From assembly GCF_029267015.1 (NCBI RefSeq), contig NZ_JARIEA010000042.1, positions 62,001-126,000 on the forward strand: a stretch of DNA of 64,000 nt, read 5' to 3'. The notes beneath the pieces were generated by a model that ran no database searches, was not told where the DNA came from, and saw only the letters and a program-made list of their open reading frames with translations. Of this stretch, positions 9,710 through 20,469 are shown in pieces. Position 1 is the stretch's first letter; each line of letters begins with the position of its first letter. This DNA is from Sporosarcina ureae. Its GTDB lineage: Bacteria; Bacillota; Bacilli; Bacillales_A; Planococcaceae. The position numbers and the translations under genes were made by a program.

Positions 9710-11116
9710 TTGCTTTTATCTGAATTACTAAAAGATTGGCCATGCACTATTTTACAAGGATCCATACGGTTAAATATCAATGGAATCACGGAATCATCAA
9801 AGAGGGTAAAGGAGAAGTATGTATTTGTTGCAAAGAAAGGGGTTCTGGCAGATGGAACGTCATTTATTGAAGAAGCAATATGTAATGGAGCAAAGACACT
9901 CGTAATCGATCGAACGAACATAGATCTTACGCATATACCATCTAATATTACGGTAGTTCTTGTGCCTGATAGTTCGCTATTTATATCATATGGAAGTGCA
10001 AAACTTTCAGGTGATCCGGCTGAAGTACTACAAATCATTGGCGTTACAGGAACGAATGGTAAAACGACTGTCAGTCACTTTATAGGGCAATTGTTAAATA
10101 AACTTGGGCATAAAACAGCTGTTATAGGAACGACAGGACTTTATATTGACGGGAAGTTAATGGAGACGATTCAAGACTCGATGACAACGATGCCAGCGGA
10201 ACAATTTCATCCGATTTTACGTAGATGTATTAATCAGCAAGTGACGCATATCGTCCTTGAGGCTTCTTCGATTGGATTATCAACTAACCGCTTAGCGCAT
10301 TGTCCGTTAACCGTAGGTGTTTTCTTGAATATCGGAATGGATCATTATGCAGAACATGGGGGGAGACAGCCGTATATAGAGGCGAAGAAGTTATTGACCT
10401 CACTGGCTGATCAGCTTGTGATAAATGAAGACGACGAAATTTGTCGCGCAATAGGCGGGGGAATGTCTGAAACACCTATTTATTTCAGTAGTCAACATAT
10501 CAATGGAAGGCAACAGCAAGCACCACTATTTCCAAATCAAGGTCAACATAATGAAATGAATGCTAGGGCAGCTATATGTGCAGTTATGGCTCTAGGTTAT
10601 TCTTTACGGGCCATTAGACCACATTTGAGCGATTTACGTTTACCTACTGGACGTCTAGAGAAATACGAAGAAGCGGGAGTCGAAGTATATGTGGACTATG
10701 CACATACACCGGATGCATTGCAAGCCGTTCTGCAGGCGTTGTCAGATCGCTCTAGACGGTTAATCACTGTATTTGGGTGTGGAGGTGAAAGAGACCGTGA
10801 GAAACGCCCGCAAATGGGTGCAGTAGCTGCTCACTATAGTTCCCATGTAATTTTAACGTCGGATAATCCAAGGAAAGAGGATCCATCACAAATTATCATA
10901 GACATATTGACAGGCATGGCAGGTTTTTCAACGCCGATTGATATTTTGGTTGATCGTCATCTTGCAATTCAATATGCTATCAGCCAAGCGCAACCAGGAG
11001 AAATTGTACTCATTGCAGGTAAAGGACATGAACAGATTCAGCAAATAGGAAATCAAACTACTCACTTTTGCGATATGGAAGAAGTAAAAAAATCATTTAT
11101 TAGCCGAAATACGTAA
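9710..11116 (+). CDS. murE: UDP-N-acetylmuramyl-tripeptide synthetase, MurE family (DAP-type DNPR motif)
   Basis: GVTGTNGKTTVSH P-loop, VDYAHTPDAL, VFGCGGERDREKRPQMG, SDNPRKEDP. ORF track starts at 9686, but TTG 9710 has a better-placed RBS (ggaagggg) and aligns with typical MurE N-termini. Confidence 0.93.
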   Translation: MLLSELLKDWPCTILQGSIRLNINGITESSKRVKEKYVFVAKKGVLADGTSFIEEAICNGAKTLVIDRTNIDLTHIPSNITVVLVPDSSLFISYGSAKLSGDPAEVLQIIGVTGTNGKTTVSHFIGQLLNKLGHKTAVIGTTGLYIDGKLMETIQDSMTTMPAEQFHPILRRCINQQVTHIVLEASSIGLSTNRLAHCPLTVGVFLNIGMDHYAEHGGRQPYIEAKKLLTSLADQLVINEDDEICRAIGGGMSETPIYFSSQHINGRQQQAPLFPNQGQHNEMNARAAICAVMALGYSLRAIRPHLSDLRLPTGRLEKYEEAGVEVYVDYAHTPDALQAVLQALSDRSRRLITVFGCGGERDREKRPQMGAVAAHYSSHVILTSDNPRKEDPSQIIIDILTGMAGFSTPIDILVDRHLAIQYAISQAQPGEIVLIAGKGHEQIQQIGNQTTHFCDMEEVKKSFISRNT

Positions 11117-11187
11117 AAATAAAAATCTTAATGAATAGTCGAGCAACCCGTTTTTTGATATGATGGTTGTGATAGGAGGTGCGGCAA

Positions 11188-11634
11188 TTGGTAATGATGA
11201 CAGATGAGTGGATGCGAGTCATCGATATGGCGGAAGATCTTTCCGATATGCTGCTGCGTTCTGAAGTGGTGAAAACCTATCAAGACGCACACGACCGTGT
11301 ATATTCAAACGCTGATCTACGAAAGCAGATCATGGATTTCACTAAAATGAAAGAACAATATGAGGATGTACAGCGCTTTGGGCGCTATCATCCAGATTAT
11401 AAAGTAATTATGAAGAGCATACGTCTTCAAAAGCGTGAACTGGATTTACAAGATGAAGTGGCGGCCTTGCGTCTAGCTGAAAATGACGTACAGGATTTGT
11501 TAGATGAAATAGGCATTCTGATTGGCCGGTCGGTTTCCGAAGCAGTGAAAGTACCTGCAGGAGACGGAACATTCTCCAACAGTTCTTGTGGCGGCGGATG
11601 CGGCTCAGGCGGCAGCTGTTCTTGTTCAGCATGA
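11188..11634 (+). CDS. ylbF: YlbF family regulator (Y-complex component) with Cys-rich tail
   Basis: YlbF-like helical protein; C-terminal SSCGGGCGSGGSCSCSA; RBS aggaggt upstream of TTG 11188. Confidence 0.9.
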   Translation: MVMMTDEWMRVIDMAEDLSDMLLRSEVVKTYQDAHDRVYSNADLRKQIMDFTKMKEQYEDVQRFGRYHPDYKVIMKSIRLQKRELDLQDEVAALRLAENDVQDLLDEIGILIGRSVSEAVKVPAGDGTFSNSSCGGGCGSGGSCSCSA

Positions 11635-11648
11635 TGAACTTTATAACT

Positions 11649-11694
11649 ACAAATAACCCCTTGCAGAGAAATTTATCTGCAAGGGGTTATTTAT
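11649..11694 (+). terminator. Terminator after ylbF
   Basis: Perfect 17-bp stem AAATAACCCCTTGCAGA...TCTGCAAGGGGTTATTT. Confidence 0.92.
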
Positions 11695-11768
11695 ATTTGT
11701 TGTATATGTTACGGGTCGGCTGAAAATATCGATCCACGGTGCCATATCCAATCACTATATCCATAAAT

Positions 11769-11793
11769 AAAACCCTGCAAAAACCAGCAGGGC
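11769..11793 (-). terminator. Terminator of the GDPD-like gene (minus strand)
   Basis: On minus strand AGCCCTGCTGG...TTTTTGCAGGGTTTTATT. Confidence 0.75.
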
Positions 11794-12663
11794 TTAGTTC
11801 TCGTTAAAAAAAGTTAGCAATTGTTTGGGTTGACTTGTAATACAGCCGTCTATATTCAATTTAACTAGCTTCGAAAGTTCATTTGTTTCATTCATCTCAA
11901 AAAACACAGTGATATTCAGGTCTTGTAAAAAGTGAATGAAACCTTCTGAAGCCAGTGGGAACACGCCAAGTTTTTCGGGCAAGCAGAAAAGGTCTGCGTT
12001 CGGACGATACAAATGACCGAACTTGCTTGAATATGCGACGTACGCCTTTTTGATTTCCTCACTTCCGGCACCTAACGCAACGGAATTCTGTGCATATAGA
12101 TTAAACCGATCAATTTGTTCATCGTATAGACTTGTTACGACAACCCGTTCAGTAGCATCCATTTCTTTTAGTAAACGCCACAACTTGGAAGGAATTAAAC
12201 TACCTTCATACGTAGTAGGTGAATCACTCATAGAGATGACCAGCAATAGTTGAGGGAATTTCTTCAACAGTTCGCGAAGCGACACGACAGATAAACCACC
12301 GTGCAAAGTATCAAGTTCATCGGAACTGCTAAATTCACTTTGGATTTCTTGTAGTGTATAGTCGGAGATTTCGTCGGAAAGTATAACTTCCTGACTTGGC
12401 ACTAAAAGAATTTCTTCATCTTTTGTCAGCTGTACATCTATCGCGAATCCATGAACACCTAAATCTGCTGCTTTCGTATAAGCGGAAAGTGGATCAACTT
12501 CTGTATCTTGGCACATTTGTGGGTCAGTCAAAACAGCTACTTCTGAAAAAAGAAGCGCTTTCTTTTCAGCACGAGGTTCTTGTTTTGCTATTACTTTTGA
12601 AGCAGCCCATGCAGCTACACTCGCTGCCCCCACAGTTATTGCAACATTTGTTTTTCTTCCCAA
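11794..12663 (-). CDS. GDPD-like protein with N-terminal membrane anchor; catalytic residues apparently lost
   Basis: Recognisable GDPD block (ADLGVHGFAIDVQLTKDEEILLVPSQ) but His-Arg-Gly, the E of E-x-D and the His-Asp motifs are missing. Confidence 0.65.
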   Translation of the reverse strand: MGRKTNVAITVGAASVAAWAASKVIAKQEPRAEKKALLFSEVAVLTDPQMCQDTEVDPLSAYTKAADLGVHGFAIDVQLTKDEEILLVPSQEVILSDEISDYTLQEIQSEFSSSDELDTLHGGLSVVSLRELLKKFPQLLLVISMSDSPTTYEGSLIPSKLWRLLKEMDATERVVVTSLYDEQIDRFNLYAQNSVALGAGSEEIKKAYVAYSSKFGHLYRPNADLFCLPEKLGVFPLASEGFIHFLQDLNITVFFEMNETNELSKLVKLNIDGCITSQPKQLLTFFNEN

Positions 12664-12944
12664 TTTAGAACCTCCTCAATAAATAGTATATCTTCTCTTT
12701 TTGTATAGCAGAAGTTTGTGTTGCAGCCGAATATAAAATATTTGTAATCCTCATCATGTATAAAATAGACAGAGAGGATTCAAATAAATGTCTTATTAAG
12801 TGTAACCTATCTAAGAGAAGGTGTGCAAACAAAGATTGAGGTTCGGTCCGAGAGCACATAGCTTTATTCAAACATTTCATATGCAAGGTTGCAGGACTTT
12901 TCTCACCTATGGTATTGTATGGAGTAAGAAAGAGGGGGAGAATC

Positions 12945-13217
12945 ATGATTGATCGACAAGGAATAATTGTCTATCTCCATCATTTAAAACAAGCAAAATC
13001 ATTGCGCAAATTTGGGCATGTTCATTATATTTCAAAACGAATGAAATACGTTGTGCTTTACTGTGATATGGAAGACGTGGAAACAACAATCACTAAGTTG
13101 GAGCGTTTATCGGCTGTACGGAAAGTATTGCCCTCGCAGCGTCCCTTTGTCAGCACAGTATATGAAAATGCAAAGCCAGACAAAGCAAAAGAATACGATT
13201 ATAAAACAGGTTTGTAA
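12945..13217 (+). CDS. ylbG: YlbG family protein (DUF2129)
   Basis: [44 protein letters not shown] aaagagggggag; ATG 12945. Confidence 0.92.
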   Translation: MIDRQGIIVYLHHLKQAKSLRKFGHVHYISKRMKYVVLYCDMEDVETTITKLERLSAVRKVLPSQRPFVSTVYENAKPDKAKEYDYKTGL

Positions 13218-13262
13218 CTTGTTGCCGCTTTGTTAATTTAGCGGCGGCAACAAGTGGTTTAA
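13218..13262. terminator. Hairpin between convergent genes
   Basis: ACTTGTTGCCGC...GCGGC(gg)CAACAAGT stem-loop overlapping the minus-strand gene end. Confidence 0.6.
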
Positions 13263-13634
13263 GCGTAAGATCCCGGTGATATACTGATAAAATAGCTCCT
13301 TCTCAGCAAATTGAGATGAATGCTTTATTTCTACTCTAACGGGTTTTTTATTCAGTGATTCTGCATGTTCAACAAACATGTCATAGCGTTTAGATGGCTT
13401 GTCTGCAGAATAACGAATTCCTTCCCTGCAAATATAGATCGGCATAAAGTGGTTGTTCTCGGTAGCAGGGGAAAAAGAAACAGCGAATGACAACTGTTCA
13501 TTCGAGTTGTGTTTAGATGAAAAAATATAAGATTTATGAATTCGATGGGAGTTTGTGGACATTAATTCAAGCAATTCATAGATGTCACTATAGCCTTCTC
13601 CTAGTTCGATAAAACGTTGTTGGATCATAATCAA
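13233..13634 (-). CDS. Conserved hypothetical protein (~130 aa), family not identified
   Basis: Full ORF with RBS-like ggaagcgc upstream, convergent with ylbG; fits the syntenic gap. Confidence 0.6.
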   Translation of the reverse strand: MIMIQQRFIELGEGYSDIYELLELMSTNSHRIHKSYIFSSKHNSNEQLSFAVSFSPATENNHFMPIYICREGIRYSADKPSKRYDMFVEHAESLNKKPVRVEIKHSSQFAEKELFYQYITGILRLNHLLPPLN

Positions 13635-13699
13635 GCGCTTCCTTTCAGGCGATTAGTAATGGTTCGTATCCATCATACCATGTGATGAGGTGTTGTACG

Positions 13700-15138
13700 T
13701 TGAAAGCTATTGTCAGGATTTTATTTCTTTTGGCGGCAGTAAACGGTGGACTCGTTTATTTACACTACAGCCAGTCAGCAAATGCAGATGGAGAAGGCGC
13801 GAATTCAGGAACGTATCGTCAGGAAATCGAAGTCGTTAATCGAGCAGATGGATTGTATATCCGTCATCACTTTTATAACTTATCCGAAAGCAGACACGAA
13901 ATTATTTGGCCAGAAGGAAGTGTCGAGCGAGGTTGTGAAGTGGAGGATTCTTCGTCGTGTGCCCGTCTGAATGATTCTAGTGTAGCGTTTGAAGAGGGAG
14001 AACGTGATCAGCAGTCCATTATGTATAAAATGCCCAAAAAACAGCCGCTGACTAGTAGAAAGTTATTTAAAAAGCCATTTGTATTATTGAAGGATGCCAA
14101 ACCATTGACGACTGTTCTTCATATGACAGATGAACAAAATATTGGTGGTATGTGGGTAACAGGTCTTGAACGTGTAGGAAAGGCCGATAAAGAGCGTATA
14201 ACGTATCGATTATACCGCGGAGTAGGATTTGTTAATGAGTTGTATTGGCAGCCTGAGGACGTTCCACTGGCATACTCCTCAAACAAGCTGACTCTGTTCG
14301 GTGAAGGTATTGACAAAAAACACAATGATCGTTTAGTGAAAATGCTTGAAAGTGTCGGTGGAAACCATGTGAATGTAGTGTTAGCTCCACGTAATCAACC
14401 ACTGTATGCTGAGCGATTTATTGTGGAGAAAACCAGCAATATGTCTCAAGTGATGAAACAAGTAGCTAGAATGAGTGTGCAGTCACGTTTCGTGTTACCA
14501 ACGGACGAGCCATCTATGAATAGTATGCTTGCTTCTATACTTGGAGACGAGCCAGTGGGAACGAAAGCGGAACAAGGAGCATTTCTTCGTTTGAAAGATT
14601 CGATTTCTGAAGAGCAGTATCAATCATTCCGTCAAAACATCTATGAGAAAATAGGGAAACAAATTTCGTCTTCCGATTTAGATCAATCATTGTCAAAAAT
14701 ACTGGCATTCGATACGCAGTATTTCCAAAAAACAATGAAAGAGGAACGATATAACTATCCATTCCTATTACTGGATCCACGTCTGGTGATGCTCGATGGA
14801 GAAGAAGTTCCTGAAGTCAAAGTAGTTGTGCAGAATGGGAAAAGTTTTTATCCGGCAGAAGAGTTATTATCGAAGATGGGCTATACTATTCGTTCAAACG
14901 AACAGTCGATTTATATCGATGGTCCAAGCCGAACCTATCGTTTTTCTAAAGTAGAGCCATTTTACGTCATGAATAATCGCAAATATGATTATAAAGAAAA
15001 GCCTTATACTACAATTAATAAAAAAATGTACTTTGATGAAAATTGGTTACGACGTATCTTTTTAGTGTTAATTGATAAGTCCGATGAAACCATAACGATC
15101 GAACAAATTGAAAAGTTGATAAAGGAGATGGAAAATGA

Positions 15139-15142
<4 letters not shown>
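13700..15142 (+). CDS. Secreted/anchored protein with C-terminal stalk-like (copper amine oxidase N-terminal-like) domain
   Basis: N-terminal signal; C-terminal LVMLDGEEVPEVKVVVQNGKSFYPAEELLSKMGYTIRSNEQSIYIDG resembles stalk domains. TTG 13700 follows gatgaggtg. Confidence 0.65.
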
Positions 15143-16180
<1,038 letters not shown>

Positions 16181-16197
16181 GAGTGTATTTAGAGTAT

Positions 16198-16231
16198 AAA
16201 AAAGGATGTCTATTATAGGCATCCTTTTTTG
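16198..16231 (+). terminator. Terminator after coaD
   Basis: AAAAAGGATG(tctattatagg)CATCCTTTTTT. Confidence 0.9.
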
Positions 16232-16267
16232 TGTAGAATTTAGTGCAGCAATGAATACTTTTCCACC

Positions 16268-17149
16268 TCAATAAATCCAAATGAACAATATAGGCACGAG
16301 CAGCGTGTTCCAGACCCTTGCGATGATATAAGGGAATATTCGTATGCCTGCCGCTTTGGCGATCGTCATGACTTGCATATGGATGCTCAGGCCGTTGATC
16401 GAGAGAATCGCTGCAATGAGCATCGGATATATTGCATCCCCGGCAAAATGCTCTGTAGCAGACTGGACACCGGAAGTCATTTCGAACACAGCGAGCAATA
16501 AAGTCTCTGTCACGCCCATATCAACCATAAATACAGAAGAAATGGAATGCGAAAGCACGTTGCTGAGTGAAGAGAAGAAAATAACTGTTGTTGCCACCAA
16601 TAAAATAACAGAGGAACTGTCCTTGATAGAGCGAAGTAAAGGAGACGTGCTATGTTGTTTAGGAACAATTGGTACAATGTTCTCTTGATACCGCCTGCCT
16701 ATAATTGACATCGCCAATATGAAAAATATGATATTAGCTAAATGAATGGCGATCAACAACTTCCAGCCACTTGTCGTGTTGCCGAATAATTCGTTACCAA
16801 CAAAGCCAATAATAAACATGGGGCCTGGTGCATGGCAGGAGGCAACGAGCAAACTACTTTCAGCTGCAGAAATCTCACCGTTCTTCTTCATTTCACTAAC
16901 AGTCACGGCACCTACAGGAAAGCCACCAAACGAACCAAGCACATAAGCTTTTATGTATCGACTCCATTGACCGGTGACGCGTTTGCTAGGCATTTTCAAT
17001 AACCACTGCGTTAAAATAATATAAGGTAGCAAATAGGGAAGTAACGCAGTAGTGAACAATTGGGCACCAGTGACGGCTCCTTCATGTGCGACATCTGGTT
17101 GCAAAATAAATAAAATAATCAGTGCCCAGATGACGAGTACGTTACTCAT
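16268..17149 (-). CDS. ylbJ: YlbJ-like nucleoside-recognition-domain membrane protein (sporulation)
   Basis: Polytopic protein with SFGGFPVGAVTVSEMKKNGEISAAES...CHAPGPMFIIGFVG; ylb synteny. Confidence 0.82.
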   Translation of the reverse strand: MSNVLVIWALIILFILQPDVAHEGAVTGAQLFTTALLPYLLPYIILTQWLLKMPSKRVTGQWSRYIKAYVLGSFGGFPVGAVTVSEMKKNGEISAAESSLLVASCHAPGPMFIIGFVGNELFGNTTSGWKLLIAIHLANIIFFILAMSIIGRRYQENIVPIVPKQHSTSPLLRSIKDSSSVILLVATTVIFFSSLSNVLSHSISSVFMVDMGVTETLLLAVFEMTSGVQSATEHFAGDAIYPMLIAAILSINGLSIHMQVMTIAKAAGIRIFPYIIARVWNTLLVPILFIWIY

Positions 17150-17277
17150 TGTTCGATACGGCAGAATCGTAATTTAATAAGCATCTGTCGCACTCCTTCC
17201 TTATTTTTGAAATACAATAAAATCTACCGTAATATATATGTAGTATTCGTACAGGCTATTAATGGAGGTGAACTTTT

Positions 17278-18324
17278 ATGAAAATGCGGAAATGGGGAAT
17301 AGCGGCAGTAATCCTGATAGTAGTAGCTGTTATAGCACTTTATCCGTTAGATATGTATATTTCTCGGCCAGGTGGAGCGTACGATTTAGCGCCGCTTGTA
17401 GAAGTAGTAGGTGGAGATACAGATGATGTAGGAACATTTAGTTTGATGACGATTGCAATCGGCAAAGCGACCCCCATGACTTATGCGTGGTCAAAGTTTT
17501 CCGATAAAATGAAACTACTACCAGCTACCCAAGTGAGAAGGCACGGTGAAAGTGACGAAGAGTACGGAGTGCGTCAGAAGAAACTGATGAATGATTCCAA
17601 AACACATGCCATATCCGTCGCATTTGACAAGGCAGGTTTGCCAATCAATCGGAAGTTTACCGGTGTTTTTGTGGCAGGCGTATTACCTGCAGGGGCTTCT
17701 GCAGGTAAGTTAGAAGTTGGGGACCTCATTCAATCAATCGATCTGCAAGAGCTTGCTTCAGCAAAAGAATTTATGCAAGAGATTGGTGATAAGCCTGAAG
17801 GTCAGAAGGTACAATTGCGAGTGAAACGAGGGAAACAGGAACTGGATGTTCCAATAGAATTAAAAGAATTACCTGATTCAAATGGTCGTGCAGGGCTTGG
17901 TATAGAGTTTGAAGAACAGATCAAACTAGAAACAGAGCCAAAGGTCGACATACGCACAGAAGACATTGGTGGGCCTTCAGCGGGCTTGATGTTTACGCTG
18001 GAATTGATGAATCGTTTAGTGGATGTCGATTTGACAAAAGGCTATAATATCGCAGGAACCGGTGAGATGCTCGAAGATGGTTCAGTAGGAAGAATCGGTG
18101 GAATTGATTTTAAAGTTATGGCTGCCGATCGTCAAGATATCGAAATATTTTTCGCGCCTGACGACGAATTACCGGATGAAGTGAAAAAGAAAAACCCGCA
18201 GCTTCGCTCAAACTATGAAGAAGCGAAAGCAACTGCGGATAAAATCGGTACGAAAATGAAAGTCGTACCCGTAAAAACGATTGATGATGCACTGAGTTAT
18301 CTGGAAAAGCTGGATGAAAAGTAA
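17278..18324 (+). CDS. ylbL: PDZ-Lon (S16) type serine protease YlbL
   Basis: N-terminal TM, PDZ region, EDIGGPSAGLMFTLELMNRL and GEMLEDGSVGRIGGIDFKVMAA. Confidence 0.93.
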   Translation: MKMRKWGIAAVILIVVAVIALYPLDMYISRPGGAYDLAPLVEVVGGDTDDVGTFSLMTIAIGKATPMTYAWSKFSDKMKLLPATQVRRHGESDEEYGVRQKKLMNDSKTHAISVAFDKAGLPINRKFTGVFVAGVLPAGASAGKLEVGDLIQSIDLQELASAKEFMQEIGDKPEGQKVQLRVKRGKQELDVPIELKELPDSNGRAGLGIEFEEQIKLETEPKVDIRTEDIGGPSAGLMFTLELMNRLVDVDLTKGYNIAGTGEMLEDGSVGRIGGIDFKVMAADRQDIEIFFAPDDELPDEVKKKNPQLRSNYEEAKATADKIGTKMKVVPVKTIDDALSYLEKLDEK

Positions 18325-18328
18325 TCAC

Positions 18329-19507
18329 TCACAGTAAAATGGGCGGAGTTTTAAAATCGAGTCCTGGTTCACCTTGTATACCGCACATATAAATATCTGT
18401 ACTTTTGATATCCATCAATAGTGATGGATCTTTGTGAGAACCAGCGCGGCTTACGAGTGGCAACGGCAATTCTTTTTTTACAGACCGTAAATAACTTCTC
18501 CCATTTTCCGATATGCCGAGAAGTCTTAAATAAGACGGGCTACAAATTTGTGCGCGTGTCGTTTTACGATAACCTGTCAATATGTGCACTAGCATGCGTT
18601 GTATACGTGTCCACGTATAGCGTTTTGATTTGACGGCCTGCATGAACTGTTGGAATGTAGAATTTTCTTTTGCGGCGCGCCAAAAAGAAAACTCGATGCC
18701 TTCCGTGATATCTGCAATGAGAGCTAATTGTTCAGGTCCTTCCCGAAGAATCGTGTACCGAAGAAATGGGTAGAGATGATTCCAACTCTGATGTGGCTGT
18801 TGTTTGAGAAGGTTAAAGGAAGCTGGTGGCATGAATGTTTGCACGTGCTCCGTATCGGTTGCAAACAGCTCTTTGCGTATTCCTGTAGCACTAGCAATAG
18901 AGTTCTCAGGTAAAGCTTCATCGTGAAAATGTGTACCTTTTCTTGCGATCGTGACAGGCAGTATATCCGACCTGATTTCTCTTGCAGACTGCATATAATG
19001 AAAACCTAAAATGTTATTTGGTTCTGACAAGTCAGCTAAGGGTTCATCAGTGTTGTGTGAAATTTCTTCATATGCAATCCGCAATGCGTTTGGATAACTA
19101 ATACCTTCTTGCACGGAAGACATTATTGTTTTTTCATAAAGTTCTTTATTTGTGTCTATTGTGTCTAAACTATTCGTAAACGGTGCGATACTCCCTTCTT
19201 CACTGCCGAAGCAAATGTATTTGCATTGAAGGGCGTCAAGGATTTGTACGGAACCTTTTGCGAATTTTGGGGCATGTGCTGTAGAAAAAGCATAGGGTAA
19301 CTCGATGACGAGATCAGCCCCACCAGCGAGAGCCATTCGCGTCCGTGTCCATTTATCGACAATCGCGGGTTCACCACGTTGAAGGAAATGCCCACTCATC
19401 ACAGCGATGATTACATTCGCGTTCGTTAGCCTTTTTGCTTCATTCAGATGGAATAAATGACCGTTATGGAAGGGATTATATTCGACGACAATACCAGTAG
19501 CTATCAA
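18329..19507 (-). CDS. tmcAL: tRNA(Met) cytidine acetate ligase (TmcAL/YlbM)
   Basis: ATGIVVEYNPFHNGHLFHLNEAK; start set to TTG 19507 behind gaggagg, trimming the 49-codon extension in the ORF track. Confidence 0.93.
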   Translation of the reverse strand: MIATGIVVEYNPFHNGHLFHLNEAKRLTNANVIIAVMSGHFLQRGEPAIVDKWTRTRMALAGGADLVIELPYAFSTAHAPKFAKGSVQILDALQCKYICFGSEEGSIAPFTNSLDTIDTNKELYEKTIMSSVQEGISYPNALRIAYEEISHNTDEPLADLSEPNNILGFHYMQSAREIRSDILPVTIARKGTHFHDEALPENSIASATGIRKELFATDTEHVQTFMPPASFNLLKQQPHQSWNHLYPFLRYTILREGPEQLALIADITEGIEFSFWRAAKENSTFQQFMQAVKSKRYTWTRIQRMLVHILTGYRKTTRAQICSPSYLRLLGISENGRSYLRSVKKELPLPLVSRAGSHKDPSLLMDIKSTDIYMCGIQGEPGLDFKTPPILL

Positions 19508-19633
19508 TGAAATCCTCCTCTGTACTTGCGTATAATGAATTATAACGTTAAACTTATTAGGGTGACAAGAAAATATCTTGACATCCCATATTTTAAATAC
19601 TATAATCAACATTGTTGTCTTGAGGTGATAGAC

Positions 19634-20164
19634 ATGAAATGGTCCATTCATCAATTACGGAAACATAGGCAAGGTCCGCTACTGTTTGACGAAGCAGTAA
19701 ATTTAGATTCTGTGAAAAATCGGAATCAAGAAATTAGGGCAATTCAGCCTGTTCGAGTAAGTGGAACATGTACAATTGGTGAGAAAAAGTTAACATGCCG
19801 GCTTAAGTTAGAAGGTTCAATGACTTTGCCTTGTGCACGTACGTGGGAAGACGTCGATTATCCTTTCTCTATCGAATCGTTTGAGCAATTCAGCTGGGAC
19901 GATGAGACACTTCAGATGGATGATGAAATTCATCCGGTTGAAGGAGAAATAATTGATTTTATTCCTGTATTGGAAGAACTCATTTTGCTAGAGATCCCGA
20001 TGCAAGTATTCTGTGATAACGCAGATGAAATGCAGCAGGTTGAAGGCAAAGGTTGGTCCTATACAACCGATGAAGAATTGGAAGCGCAACGACAAGAAGC
20101 AGGAGAAAAAGTGGATCCTCGCTTAGCAGGATTGGCTAATTTTTTTGAAACCGATAAAGAGTAA
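19634..20164 (+). CDS. ylbN: DUF177/YceD family protein (YlbN)
   Basis: MKWSIHQLRKHRQGPLLFDEAV...; RBS gaggtgata; directly upstream of rpmF. Confidence 0.92.
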   Translation: MKWSIHQLRKHRQGPLLFDEAVNLDSVKNRNQEIRAIQPVRVSGTCTIGEKKLTCRLKLEGSMTLPCARTWEDVDYPFSIESFEQFSWDDETLQMDDEIHPVEGEIIDFIPVLEELILLEIPMQVFCDNADEMQQVEGKGWSYTTDEELEAQRQEAGEKVDPRLAGLANFFETDKE

Positions 20165-20188
20165 ACCCTTATAAGGAGGTGCCCCCCA

Positions 20189-20362
20189 ATGGCAGTACCA
20201 AAGAGAAGAACTTCTAAAACGAAGAAAAATATGCGTCGAACTCATTACAAAATTGAAGCGCCAGGTATGACTACTTGTAGCAACTGTGGAGAAATGAAGT
20301 TGGCACACCACGTTTGCAAATCATGCGGACACTACAAAGGAAAAGACGTTGTAGGCGAATAA
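20189..20362 (+). CDS. rpmF: 50S ribosomal protein L32 (57 aa; below the ORF-track cutoff)
   Basis: [60 protein letters not shown] aaggaggt. Confidence 0.99.
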   Translation: MAVPKRRTSKTKKNMRRTHYKIEAPGMTTCSNCGEMKLAHHVCKSCGHYKGKDVVGE

Positions 20363-20386
20363 TTTAGATTCTGCACAACGAAATAG

Positions 20387-20425
20387 AAGACTACCTTGAG
20401 ACCATGGCTCAAGGTAGTCTTTTTT
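20387..20425 (+). terminator. Terminator after rpmF
   Basis: AGACTACCTTGAG/CTCAAGGTAGTCT stem plus T-run. Confidence 0.95.
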
Positions 20426-20469
20426 GTTTTACACAAAAATGGTATGCTGAGTAAAAAGGGGGAATTTTT

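Noticed and set aside
9595-10038. 147-aa minus ORF opposite the murE start
   Set aside because: Overlaps the conserved MurE N-terminus; no RBS or family features.
12665-13236. Small ORFs 12665..12946 (-) and 13051..13236 (+)
   Set aside because: The first spans an intergenic promoter region without an RBS; the second is an out-of-frame overlap with ylbG.
16268-17149. ylbJ as a truncated pseudogene
   Set aside because: Shorter than I recall for B. subtilis YlbJ, but the frame is open, the family motifs are intact and the first TM helix is present.
18421-18633. 70-aa plus-strand ORF inside tmcAL
   Set aside because: Antisense to a well-conserved gene; no supporting features.
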